From contig NC_062246.1 of the NCBI RefSeq assembly GCF_905475465.1, positions 8,148,001-8,212,000 on the forward strand: a DNA stretch of 64,000 bases, read 5' to 3'. Positions 37,101-47,099 of this stretch are shown here, piece by piece. The position numbers and the translations under genes were made by a program. The notes below the pieces were generated by a model. The model was not told the origin of the DNA and searched no databases. It saw nothing but the letters and a program-made list of their open reading frames with translations. The DNA comes from Pieris napi (taxonomy: Eukaryota > Arthropoda > Insecta > Lepidoptera > Pieridae). Every line of letters starts with the position of its first letter. The first letter of the stretch is position 1.

Positions 37101-40100
37101 ATAATCAACAATAAAAAGAATGAAAAATAACAAATAAATCAAAAGTGCGTGCGTACAAAGTCCACATGTCAGAAATGAAACTTCTTTGGCCAACTAATGT
37201 ATAAAATATATCAGACTAACAATACAACTTACCTATTTTCATGCGTTCCAGTACATTTAACCTTCACGTGATCGCTCTTAATGAGCGGATACACATCAGC
37301 CCCACGTATCTCTATGGACGGACCTATTGTGTATTTTGCATCACTTTCGTAAAGTATATCATTGTACGTGCATATTATATCTCGTGTAGTCCTCAATATC
37401 TCTGGTACTACTTTGCACTCGTCTAACTAAAAATTAAATACAAAATAAATAAGTGGCGCTACAACCTTTTTAGGTCTGGGCCTTAGATTTCTATATCATG
37501 ATCATTTGTCAATCTAATAGGGAAGTAGGTGATCAGCCTCCTGTGCCTGACACACGCCGTCGAGTTTTTGAGTGTAAGGCAAGCAGTTTCCTCACGATGT
37601 TTTCCTTTACCGTTTGAGCGAATGTTAAATGCGTATAGACAGAAAGTCCATTCATTGGTGCACAACCGGGGTTCGAATCTACGACCTCAGGGATGAAAGC
37701 CGCACGCTGAAGCCACTAGACCAACACCATACATACCAATAAATCATACATCTAGTGGAGTTACAACTCTCTTAACCTAAACATTGATTTTTAACCGACA
37801 CCAAAGGAAATTTGGTATACAGTACGCTGTTAGATTAGTGAGTTACTTATTTTGGTTCTATTATATTAATAGTAATTACGACTTTATTGCTTTAAATTAA
37901 AGCACATTTTAGAGTGAACGTCTAAACTCTAAATAACAATCATTATCACCTTTACGGGCTTTGTATCCATCCATCTGTTTATACTCTTTGCGAATGTTAA
38001 AAACGTTATGTCTCTTTAATAAACGAAAATTAGTATTTCGTCTCTTTCTGTCAAATCGTGTTTAGGCTATGTTACAAAGAGATAGGACTTTCATTATTTA
38101 ATTAGGTGCACAAGCACGTATGAATAAATTACAACCAATAAAATCATTTTTTTCAATATGTGATATACTCACATAACATTTGACCCAATCCACGCCATAG
38201 CAAACTATTTTAGGTAGATCTTTATCGAACTTAGTCACTTCCGGTGCGAAGGGGTCTAACTTGGGTATCTCACACCCCGAATTCTTATCCTCCCTTAAGG
38301 AGTTCTCCAGTCTTTTTTCTATATACCTGAAATTAACATTGTTAATAAAATCTGCTATACTGAGTCTCTTATTATGGGTTAGCGGATAATTTAGCTGTAT
38401 CTAGCAGTTGCAGTTGGCAACACTGTTGCGACCTCTTCAACAATAATTATATTTCAATAATAAAGAATTATACACCCAAAGCTTTCTTTACTTCAGCTTC
38501 AATTTCACGTTATCTATTTAAAACTTTGGTAGTTTATGAGTTCACCACGTTGATACAGACGTACTTTATAATAAGATTCAGATAAAGTATCAAAATTCAG
38601 ATAAATCAAAAAGGGATTTCTGCTATCTGCTTTCTTAAATCATTTTATTATTATTAATCTACCATTAGAGATAATTCAAATACTGGTTACGTCTAAATGT
38701 ATGAAATGTGACGTGATGATTTAAAAGGGCAAAACCTTTGAAATTTATTTATTGAATGCAGAATGAGAAAGATGTTATTAAATTATATGAAACGAACTAT
38801 ACGAACGAACTAATTATGAAAGTATATATATATTTTTTAATGTTATATATAAATAAATAAATAAGTATTTTAAATAAATAATAAATATATATATATATCT
38901 TATATTTTATAAATTTTAATTACAAACAACTAATAAACTCTAAGTACAATAAAATGTCTAATGAGATCTTGACAGTTACACTTAAAATAGTGCACATAAA
39001 CTTGATTATAAAAATTAAAATCATAAAGGAAAATGTTCGTGTTGCATTACGATATTCAAATCATTTAAATTCTGTAACTTCCGCTATTATGTATAATAAA
39101 AATTTTGTGAAATAAAAATATTTTGCCAACAAAAAATACTCACTCTGCCACAGATTGTCTGAAATAAAAAAAAACAAAAATAAATACACTTAGATCAAAT
39201 CATGCGAACATAAATACATATAATCATGCACCTGGGCTCCATATACAAAATAACCGTTTTCTACGACTCGATTTTTGAACGGGACCAAAAAAACAAAATT
39301 GTTTCCAAGTATCTTTGACATCACAATTTTTTTGAGTTTTGACAAGTTTTCACATACTACTATTAAGAGTTCGAATTTCGAACGTATTATCCAAACAATT
39401 TATTTATGTAATCGTTCGTCGTTGCAAAGTTCGTTCATTGTTTAGTTTAAAACAGTCGGAGCACTGCTCACGTTTTTCATACAAAAACTACTCGATTGAA
39501 CCGATTGCTTTAAAGCCTCTGTTATCCATAGACTGATATATCTATATTTCAAATAAGTTTGACTTAAAGGTCTCATTACCAAGACATAAAATATTTTTTA
39601 AAAATCATAGAAGTCATAGCATTTACAAATTTTGAATATGGAACCCTGGCGTAAAGTCCAAAGATACAAAATGCAAGAGCATGCTAAGACTTAGAATCTA
39701 TTATAAAAATAATATTTGGGAAATATTCTAAATTTCAATATGATTGCGTTTAACTAAAAGAATGGTAATTTCAAAAATTGCATACTTTTAACAAAACATA
39801 CCATGCTATTGTAATCAATAAATCTAATATTTAATTAAAAGCAATTATATATAAAGTGCAAAACCGAGTCTAAGCACTCCATCACCAAGAGACAAAATAC
39901 ACATTCATGTATTTTGACATGACAGCATGTTCATAGTCAGTGCGAAAAGAAAACCGGCGTGATTATGCGAACTAATATGATTTTTACCAAATCAAACAAC
40001 TGTCAAAAGTGACAAATGTCTAACTTGTTATCGTGTTATTGGGACCGTTAGTGTCAAACCGTAATGACGTAAAACTCCACTACTATAACCTCCAATTCTC

Positions 40101-43100
40101 TTTACCAAAATTACCAAAATTAAACCTTAGTTTAAATTTTTATCTTTTATATTTGGATTAAAGGAACACTAATCCTTAATCTGACCAAAATAATTGTAAC
40201 AAATCGACACAGACGAGATCCCTATTGTGAAAATATGGGAAATACCGGATCTTTCTCTGTGTAGGATAACCTTGTAAATAAGAAAAATTATCAACATTAT
40301 GACGCTGACTGACCTATCACCGATTGTTTACTAAACTTTGTCCAAAACTATTAGCTTGTGTATTTTGTCTCTTAAGCGGGCCATAGACGGACCGCATGTT
40401 GCAGTCAAGACCGACTGCAATATGCGGTTTGCTCAGGAACTGCTCGAGCGGTCCGTGTATTGCGGATATAAATTTAGTATGGAAAAAGCAGATCGCCGTG
40501 CGGCGACCGCATATTGCAGTCGGTCTTGACTGCAACATGCGGTTCGTCTAAGCCCGCTTTAGAGTGAAATTTATTAAGCGTAGTAAGAGCTTAACTAAAT
40601 CTTATTTATGGGGACTCCAACGTTTACGGGTGAGGTCTAAAATGCTCCGTCAACGACGACATTGACGGTCCAAGAAATCCAATCCATAATTTACATGCTC
40701 ACAATAATCTCAGGTTTCGAATTTATATATCCTCCGAGCTAAGAATTTAGATTTCTTACAAGGCCGGCTTTCTGGCAATGTGAGTGTCTATTTATTATCT
40801 TTATATATATAATTCTTCTGTGAGTGTGTATGTCACTGAATTTCTCTCAAACGACTGGACCGATTTTGATGGAATTTTTTGTGTGTGTTCAAGGGGATCT
40901 GGGAATGGTTTAGATGGCGCTGCAGTCGGTACTTTCATACTTTGCTTTACTAATCGCTTGAAATATCATGTAGGACAACGTCTGTCGGGTCCACTAGTAT
41001 TATATATATTATTTATATTCTATCTATCTATCTAATCTATCTAGTATTCTATCTATATTATATCTATGTCTATATCAATAAACATCAGATCATCAGCACT
41101 AAGCCTCCTGCCCGTTTGCGTCCTGTTATATTTTCAGCTCAGGCAAATGTTATACCTAAGCTAAGTCTCTTACACTTCATAAATTTCACCCTTAGTAGTT
41201 AGTATGTATATTGCATATATCATTACCTCTCATCTAGGTTATAGGTTGAATCATCTTTGACAGGCAACTTAGCTACGTTAGTTTGCTTAACACCACCACT
41301 AGAACTAAAAAAAATAGCAACTAAACTACTCAAGCGATAAAAGTGAAAACTAGGGCATATAAACAATACAACAAATGTAGATAAGGCATGTAAAGATAAT
41401 AAAGAATAAATAAATCAAAAATAAAAGGTGTACACAACTAAAAAGACACTTCTGTATCGATAATCTAGCTCATAAAAATGCAAAGATTTCCGCAAGATAT
41501 TTCTTATCTACGGAATATTCTTAAACAATTTCTTTATCGGATATAAACACGCTTTAGTACACTATATAACTCAGCGTTTTCATAAATAAACGTTTATTTC
41601 TTACATAAAGAGAGTTTTAATAAAACTTTAATTATAAGGATATTCCTAATACCAGTTGTGTACGTGTTTTTTTAGTTCTAAATCATAAAGTATTATTAAT
41701 ATTCAAACTATAACTCAAACTCAAAATAGCTTTACTCATATAGGTAAAAACAAGTACACTTATGAACGTCAACAGAAAAGATGTTAAATTGATTCAAAAT
41801 TTACATTTACAACCAGTTCGCAAGTCAAGGACGTAGAGCGGGCAAGAAGAACTGACAAGAAAGTCTCCGCCACTCTTTTTAATCGCCAAGTTTTGAGTCC
41901 TACAAATTATTTGAACTGAAGCAAATCCATTAAAAGAATTAGGATCATTCAAATTTATAGAAAGCTTTATTGATTAATGAAAATTTAACGAGAGTTTTGA
42001 ATTTATTCAGTGATAATTCTCTAATTTCGCTTGGGAGTTTGTTGTAAAAACGAATACAATTTCCATATGGTTATCTTCTGGAGTTGGTTGGTCGTACGCT
42101 TAGATTAGTTCTCTTTCGAGTATTATACTGGTGAAAGTCACCATTTGTTATAAATCGCTTAGATTTTTTTGTACATACAACAAGGCTTCAAGAATATAAC
42201 CAGATAGTGTCATAATATTTTCATAGACAATCAGGAAATTCCTACGGCTCTTAAGAATATTGAAACGTGTTCGAAGTCTGCATATTAGTTTTGCATTATC
42301 TTAACATTTAGCTAATAAAACAAAGAAAAGCTAACATCAGCTTATGGAGCGTTCAAGTATTACGTAACGCAATTTTTGGAGATTATTGACCCCCCCCCCC
42401 ATGTATCTCGCCGTAACGTTTTTCAGTACCCTAGTACAGTACTGTACTCAAGTATAGTAAAACGTTTCGTGACCACCTTGTGTCTCTTTAGTTACTATTA
42501 TGTGGTGTAAGTCGAAAATAATATTACCAATAACGCGTAATTCAATCTCCGCCCCACATCGTAACGTTTTACAAAAAGAAAAAAAACGCGTTACGTAATA
42601 CTTGAACGCTCCCTTAATGCCCTGGCCCATAATAGTGAAAAAACATGCCTTAATCTACTTTCATCACATATACAGGTACCACACAAAAAAATACTCTTAT
42701 CAGATAAAAACATTTATCAAATTTCCGGTATCCAATAATATTTATAACGGCTCGCTATGACCACATTCCATAATTAGAATCGATTCCGCTTATCAATAAC
42801 AGTGTCACCATATGCCGCAGAACCTAATACATACTGATAAACAACTTTCCGTTTAGTTTTTTACAAATTTTCTTTAAAAGGTTGTTTTGTTAACGTAACA
42901 GCACAATGTTTTTTTATAACATACAAGCCTTTGGGAGCCCAAACAGGGCAGTAATTTTAGTGTGTGCATTGCGGGCCTTTGAGGGAAAAAAATGCTTAAA
43001 ATTGCGTTTATATAGCAATCATAATAACTCGTGATATATTTTAAAACCTCGTGGTTTTCAGAAATTTTGAGGGTATATTTTAGTATCTACAAGAACGTAT

Positions 43101-44664
43101 TTATCGGTTGTTTAAATATTTTCTAAATTCAACCCCTTATCTAATTGAACTTTACTTGAGTATGTCTCTTTTTTTATCACAGCGTAAACATAGACAGAAA
43201 GAGACAAAATACTGTTATTTGATTTTGTTTATATATAAGCGTTAGTTTATAATTCTTCGAATTCGCAAGCTATAATGAAAGTATCGCCTATTTTCACGCC
43301 TTATTTCTTATATATTAGAACAGAAACTACCTACCGCGTTATAAGTTTTATAAACATTTTTATTATTCATATTTCTTATAATTTTGTAAGCATTACAAAC
43401 GTGAAATACTTGCTTTTAATATTGCCTTTACCGGTGACCTTAGGGTAAGATTCAAAATGGCGATTTAGCGCTAACTACGACTTCGTATGTCTAATCAATG
43501 GGTTTTTTAATGCAGGGGGTTTAGTCAAGATCAAGGCATCTTGTCTATGCCCCCAAGACCCACAGCGTCGAGTACACACGATAGATTGTTGTATAGAACA
43601 GTTATTATTAAATATGTATTATCTATTTGATAAAATTAATTTGGTATTATCCATCACTTGCAAGTAGTGTTGTCAGATAACAACTTTTACCAGTTGCACT
43701 AAAAGGTATGTACGACACATATTTCTCGTATTCCAATGAGTTCATATGTGTAGCGATTCCCGTATTTCTTTGGTATATAAAAAAAGGATTCACGTAAGAA
43801 GGGAGACTTGTAAACTATTAAATTTAAATACTTACGGAAGTTTCAGTAATAAATGGTCTCAGCGGTCAGCCTACAATCTACATACGGTATGATATTAAAA
43901 TGAAAAAGAATTGCATTATATACTGTAAAAATCTCTCTACAAAGGATAGCCGTTTTTAATTCCGATATAGTAGAATAAATTGCACGACTGACTAATATTT
44001 AACAAGCCTTTGTTACCTACAATATAAATGGTTTGTTATAAAATGGGTTTTCCTTGGTTTGAGGAAAAAGTGCAATGACTCTTGAATAGATACTACACTT
44101 TTCTAAGCCATAGTAAATGACGGAGTGAGTAGCATAAGAGATTAAATTAAGTAAACCACAAGTATTAACGGTTTTAAACTAGGTAATTGGACATTGACTT
44201 TGTTAATTTATGAGCTCTGTGACATATAATGATAATGACAACTGACAATAACGCTAATATCTAATTTAATACATTTTTTTTCTCACAGTGGTTGCCTGGA
44301 AGAGATCGCTCAAAAGCGATAAGGCCGCCTGTTGCCCTCCTTTACATTTAATTATGTTAAATTTTTATATTGTAATGCAACGAAGTGTAAATAAATAAAT
44401 AAATAACGCCATTGCTCCGACATATTTTCTAACAGTTATGTTTAGATGTGTGGTACCCGTACTAAATATGTATTTCTAAAATTACTCAAATCCACTATAT
44501 CCAATAATATTAAAAAACACTTACCTTCTCGTAAGATCAAGATTTGGTTCCCTTAAAGTGTTATTTAATGAAACATAATATAGTAAAGAGAACACAATCA
44601 CAACTAATATTACAACTTGATTTCGCCTCGAACGATACCATACTTTCGGCATACCGTAGTTCAT
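28136..44664 (-). CDS. DUF229 family membrane protein (sulfatase-like fold), 688 aa, complete; paralogue A
   Basis: Fourteen coding exons on the minus strand keep one open frame: 44664-44525, 41304-41227, 39158-39144, 38326-38173, 37426-37233, 37024-36824, 36686-36534, 35763-35556, 33848-33673, 32234-31982, 31355-31204, 29935-29776, 28970-28867 and 28214-28136. The N terminus carries one membrane span (about residues 17-31, VVILVVIVFSLLYYV) after basic residues, which suggests a type II membrane protein. Family marks are PKIVCYGVDWVKCY, ILFLGFDS (about 226-233), GDGTPAALFPFLTG, YFEDMPWIGTFQYRFKGF, FGDHGPR (about 434-440), VLTTPHDIHATILD and CSEAGIEPHWCSC. GFDS and GDHG fall where alkaline-phosphatase-superfamily enzymes bind metal, but the reaction of DUF229 proteins is not established. 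The start ATG directly follows an acceptor, so the 5'UTR is in an upstream exon. A 15-nt micro-exon is present at 39144-39158. Confidence 0.93.
28545..28800 (+). mobile_element. SINE family A, in the terminal intron of DUF229 gene A
   Basis: The head GCAGTGTTTGCTTAGTGGC, B box TTAGGTTCGATCCCCG and body GCTCGAACGGTGAAGG run to AAAAGGTTGTACGAC plus T-rich sequence. It lies in the last intron, in antisense to the gene. Confidence 0.8.
29062..29270. mobile_element. Candidate TIR element (CCCTCCTATAACACGG ends)
   Basis: The left end CCCTCCTATAACACGGT is inverted at the right end as ACCGTGTTATGTGGGGG. Internal CGTGTTATAAGGGG and GCGTTATAAG copies suggest subterminal repeats. It lies in a DUF229 gene A intron and has no coding capacity. 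Confidence 0.5.
29343..29465 (-). mobile_element. RTE-type LINE 3' fragment
   Basis: GAGCGTACCAATTCTTAAAA, GGCCGGCAACACAC and GTGAGCCTCCCGCCGTTTG give the reverse complement of the common RTE tail. It ends directly before the SINE family C target duplication. Confidence 0.6.
29485..29745 (-). mobile_element. SINE family C, minus strand, with target duplication
   Basis: On the minus strand it reads GGGGGCCTCATAGCCTAGCG, GGGTTCGATTCCCGG and GCGAGTGCCTAAACCG, with a poly-A tail (plus-strand T run 29485-29496). TTTAACATCT occurs at 29475-29484 and 29746-29755 as the target duplication. The SINE ends about 30 bp from the donor side of the exon 29776-29935. Confidence 0.88.
30225..30350 (+). mobile_element. 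LINE 3' tail (GCGGTAAGGCCGCC type)
   Basis: AAGAAATCGCTTGTTAGCGG, TAAGGCCGCCCGTTG and AAGTGTGAATAAATAAATAA match the tail at 44285-44405. Confidence 0.5.
30640..30800 (-). mobile_element. SINE family A fragment, truncated next to MITE copy 4
   Basis: Read in reverse, GAACAGTGTTGGCTTCAGCC, CTCAACCCTGAGGTCG, GCTGAGCACCAATCGG and TATGTGCGCATTTACC are family A. The tRNA-like end abuts MITE family 1 copy 4 at about 30803. Confidence 0.6.
30803..31153 (-). mobile_element. MITE family 1, copy 4, in DUF229 gene A
   Basis: The copy runs from AAGAAGTTATACTTCTTTGG to CTAAAGAAGTATAACTTC. It ends 50 bp from the exon at 31204-31355, on the side of that exon's splice donor. The outer GGGTGCGTG extension seen in copies 2 and 5 is missing. 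Confidence 0.75.
31356..31981. other. Intron of DUF229 gene A, no feature recognised
   Basis: AT-rich intron between the exons at 31204-31355 and 31982-32234. No repeat family was recognised. Confidence 0.5.
32242..32458. repeat. Direct repeat AGAGGCCTTGAA around a LINE fragment near a splice acceptor
   Basis: AGAGGCCTTGAA occurs at 32242-32253 and 32447-32458 and brackets an RTE-type tail (GAGTGCGTTGCCGGCCCTTT at about 32301). It could be a target duplication. The flanks also share GTAAC and AAGCGT, so a local duplication of the exon edge is possible. Confidence 0.4.
32500..32680 (-). mobile_element. LINE 3'-end fragment in a DUF229 gene A intron
   Basis: TTTATTCAACATAGATGCGT, GGGCATGCTTATGAATGTC and AGAAGAACGGGCAAGAAACT resemble, in reverse, a common lepidopteran LINE 3' region. 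Confidence 0.4.
33205..33410 (+). mobile_element. LINE 3' tail with (ATT)n end
   Basis: CGGATGGAGGAGGCCTATGT and CCAACGGTGGATA are typical of a lepidopteran LINE 3' end. The segment finishes GGCTATTATTATTATTATTA, a simple-repeat tail. Confidence 0.55.
33916..34471. mobile_element. Tc1/mariner-like MITE, 556 bp, with about 145-bp terminal inverted repeats and TA target
   Basis: Ends AGATCCCGCTATACAACGAC and its reverse complement are flanked by TA at 33914-33915 and 34472-34473. The inverted match continues through CCTTCACCGAGATGC, CATATGGGTTGCCTAGCAAA and ACTCTGGAC, with a few substitutions and small indels. No transposase ORF is inside. A TA duplication suggests the Tc1/mariner superfamily. 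It lies in a DUF229 gene A intron. Confidence 0.85.
34474..35555. other. Intron of DUF229 gene A with a smaller inverted repeat
   Basis: GAGATAGGAAGCATTATACA at 35184 is inverted at 35393-35431 (GTATAATGCCTCCTATCTC). A short CCGTTCAAGTATTACGTAAG at about 34523 matches the terminal repeat of the MITE at 42345-42613. GAAGTGAAACCTTC and GAAGTTTTCACTTC strings near 34977 and 35239 may mark another decayed MITE. Confidence 0.45.
35843..35935 (+). mobile_element. RTE-type LINE 3' fragment
   Basis: GGGCGAAACGGGCAGAAGGC, TCATGTTAAGTGCCCATGG and GAGGGCTCGCAAGTGCG identify the repeat. It lies in the intron between the exons at 35556 and 36534. Confidence 0.55.
36245..36325 (-). mobile_element. RTE-type LINE 3' fragment, short
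   Basis: AAAAGGCGGGTAATGCGCTT and GCGAGCCTTCTGGCAGC resemble a decayed reverse copy of the same tail. Confidence 0.35.
37451..37731 (-). mobile_element. SINE family A, full-length, minus strand
   Basis: Read in reverse, GGTGTTGGTCTAGTGGCTTC, TAGATTCGAACCCCGG, GTGCACCAATGAATGG and CGCTCAAACGGTAAAGG run to GGTTGTAGCGCCACTT. It sits just upstream (in transcript sense) of the DUF229 gene A exon 37233-37426. Confidence 0.85.
39145..40370. other. Intron of DUF229 gene A, no feature recognised beyond the micro-exon
   Basis: The 15-nt micro-exon 39144-39158 lies at the left edge. The rest is AT-rich without a recognised repeat or gene, including the open frame at 39339-39536. Confidence 0.45.
40375..40558. 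mobile_element. 184-bp MITE with nested palindromes and TTA target duplication
   Basis: TTA at 40372-40374 and 40559-40561 flanks AGCGGGC...GCCCGCT. Each terminal arm carries ACCGCATGTTGCAGTC then AAGACC then GACTGCAATATGCGGT, which is itself a stem-loop. The right arm is the reverse complement of the left, so hairpins are nested in a larger hairpin. A 3-bp TTA duplication fits PIF/Harbinger, though superfamily assignment is tentative. It lies in a DUF229 gene A intron. Confidence 0.8.
40798..40997 (+). mobile_element. Non-autonomous Helitron family 1, copy 1
   Basis: The element begins TCTTTATATATATAATTCTT after an A, ends GTCGGGTCCACTAG before a T, and matches the copy at 59630-59850 closely. 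It lacks a roughly 21-bp internal segment of that copy. Confidence 0.85.
41020..41070. repeat. TCTA-type microsatellite
   Basis: Interrupted TATCTATCTATCTAATCTAT units lie just after the Helitron. Confidence 0.7.
41695..42325 (-). mobile_element. LINE 3' end with RT-ORF C terminus, minus strand
   Basis: Read on the minus strand, CIRFYNKLPSEIRELSLNKF and VKFSLINKAFYKF match the usual C-terminal tail of Jockey/CR1-group LINE ORF2 proteins. A 3'UTR follows with GGCGATTAAAAAGAGTGGCG and AGCTATTTTGAGTTTGAG. 5'-truncated. It links the short tails at 7525, 52785 and 58955 to a LINE. Confidence 0.65.
42345..42613. mobile_element. MITE with GGAGCGTTCAAGTATTACGT ends
   Basis: The left end GGAGCGTTCAAGTATTACGT (42346 on) is perfectly inverted at the right end (ACGTAATACTTGAACGCTCC). 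TTA flanks both sides (42342-42344, 42614-42616). The interior has a C11 run and further inverted strings (CGTAACGTTTT). No ORF. It lies in the first coding intron of DUF229 gene A. Confidence 0.82.
42617..44284. other. First coding intron of DUF229 gene A, mostly featureless
   Basis: AT-rich sequence. No conserved coding segment and no recognisable element except the LINE tail that begins at 44285. Confidence 0.4.
44285..44405 (+). mobile_element. LINE 3' tail (GCGATAAGGCCGCC type)
   Basis: GGTTGCCTGGAAGAGATCGC, AAAAGCGATAAGGCCGCC and AGTGTAAATAAATAAATAA; related to 30225 (+) and 7735 (-). It ends in an AAAT repeat. Confidence 0.5.
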
Positions 44665-46964
44665 CTGAAAAACAAATAAAAAGAACTATAAAAATGCTAT
44701 AAAAACATAATGTCCGATAAAAGTATAAAACAACCTTTTAATTTTATACTTTCGTTAAAAATGAAACGTATCAGCGCGTGCGTTGATTATTTTTGACAAG
44801 TCATATCTAACGATTAGACAGTGGACAGTGGTCATGTTATCTTTTATCATATGTATTAATTCATGTGTATATACAAGAATAATGTAACTGATGTGTGTGT
44901 CGCAATTAAAAATGGTATCAAAGTTATATCTGCTCCTTAATCCTTATGTATGGTTCCTGTCATCGGGGTGCTTTAAATAATAGAGGAGTTTATTTTTACC
45001 CTGTATTTACCACTCGCGTACAACAACAGAATATAAGCGAAATAATAAATTAATAATAAGCGTATTAATTACTATGAAACAAATCACTGCATTGTAACTG
45101 TTGAAGATAGTGCCTACGTCTGGCTATACTCTCGTGGCATAACTCCGACGATTTAGGAAATCGCCCCACTTATAAAACTACGAAAGCCTGAGCCTTAAAA
45201 ATTACTTGGTTTCGGATTTACATCAACAAAGCCTTTAGAGGTGCGTGAAGCACAGTTTCAATTTTAGATTAAATTAAGAGAAAAAAACGAATTCAAATAT
45301 GTACAAAAACCAAATTTATTTATTTGCTCATCAGTATACCTACAGCTCTCATTATACAATATCCAAATATGTAATTACTTTATACACAAAAGCCCAAAAC
45401 GGAATACACATTCAAACATAAACATATTATAAATACATTTATAATAAATTCTAAGATGCATTGATAATTATAATATATATTTAATAAAAATGGAGAAAAA
45501 CAAAGCCATCATTAATAAGAGATTCCAGAGTTTTTTATATTATTTTTTAAGTATTTTTTAGTTACATGAAATATATCTATTTGCGTTATAATCAGAAGTT
45601 ATACAATACATGACTGAGTGTAGTTTGTGTTACCAAGGAAATTGAAATAGTTGGGTTTGTCTAGTATTGTATGAAGAAGGGGTGTGAAATAGTAAAAGCG
45701 ACAATAAGTCAGAGCAGTCAATTAAAATGTTGCAAATAGTGTGTAAAAACATCAGGTTGTATTGTTTATGTATACATTCACTCATAGTTAATATATCTGG
45801 AGATAGCAGTGATAAGAACTGTGAGTACTATGAATTTTATGTATAGACTCAGTTCTTACAACACTTCTTCAGCCTTGTAACAGAAAATTTTTATGTAAAT
45901 TAATTATACACAGATCGTCTTTAATAATTCAACTTTGGTAGTAGATCCAGCATCCTCTATTGACTTGATAAAATTATAGCCTGATTATGATTTATAACTA
46001 TATTTTATTAGGGTTACCTTTAATCAAAAATAGATTTTTCATACTTGTGGCTGTAGATACCAGTATCTTTAACAAATTAACAAAGTTTAACTTTAATAAG
46101 TTTCATAAGAAATTAGATAAAAATTATATCTTATCAAGGTTTTATTTTGGTATTATTATCAAACTTATATATATAATGTAATACAAATATATTATGTGTG
46201 TGAGTATTGATTTTTATTTGGGGATTATAGATAAGTGACTGTTGTCAGTATAATGTTAATATCTCTAAATAGCTAAGTTTTTAATAGTTTAATTATAAGG
46301 GACTGTTTTATAGATATTCTTGCTTTTTTGTAATTGTTAGTGTAGCAATAAGTGAGTAGACCCAAAAGAAACACATCATTTTATATAAGAATCAAACTGT
46401 ATGTTAAATGTAAAAGTGGCATACTAAAATACCTTAGCAACCATTTTCTTTAACATTTATGTTGTAATAAGTAATTTAAACTAATTAAAAAACAGGAGTG
46501 AAAAGTTTAGATAAGATAACCTAGCACACATGGTACACTTTCATATTACTTTCACTAAAATGTAGATTAGCTGAAAATTAAGCCTATATATTTCAAAGAA
46601 TAGAATAATATATTGCACTGGCCAGACCTTAATATTAGTTAATCAACTCTATCATATTTTCTGTCATTATAGCATGGACAGTCTTATAGCAGAGTTGCTT
46701 ATTAGTTATAAGTTCCTTAAATCTCCTTAAATAAAAGGTAAGTATTGAATCTTGCAATTTTTTATATTAAATTAATTAAACTTAATCAAATTAATTAAAA
46801 CTTAAGAAAATTAAGGATTGTATATTATTATATTTTGTCATTGACTCTGCTGTGCAACATATTGGTTTATTTTTAGATGATAAAAGTTGCAGGATATGTC
46901 AATAAAATTTAACAAATATACAGGCAGACTACTAAATATCAAGACTAAAAATATGTTTACTTAC
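44665..46964. other. 5' intron and upstream region of DUF229 gene A
   Basis: This AT-rich stretch has no recognised gene. It should be the intron between the ATG exon and a 5'UTR exon. The open frame at 45987-46181 has no family signature. Confidence 0.4.
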
Positions 46965-47035
46965 AGACTTCCTGCGGCTTTTCGACAGCACTTTACACCA
47001 GAGTAATATTGATACTACGGAAATTAGTAAATTAG
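46965..47035 (-). other. Candidate 5'UTR exon of DUF229 gene A
   Basis: On the minus strand, a more GC-balanced stretch ends GCAGGAAGTCT|GTAAGTAAAC, a consensus splice donor at 46964. The ATG exon at 44664 begins immediately after an acceptor, so an upstream exon must exist. The upstream limit of this exon is not defined. Confidence 0.35.
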
Positions 47036-47099
47036 CAACACAACACTATAGTTATCTTCTAAACTATTAAATAATTGCAATATATACTTAATTTTTTTA

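Noticed and set aside
42388..42402. C11 homopolymer as a functional site
   Set aside because: It lies inside a MITE and is most likely polymerase slippage or assembly noise.
45987..46181. 64-codon ORF upstream of DUF229 gene A
   Set aside because: AT-rich chance frame with no signature, inside the predicted 5' intron.
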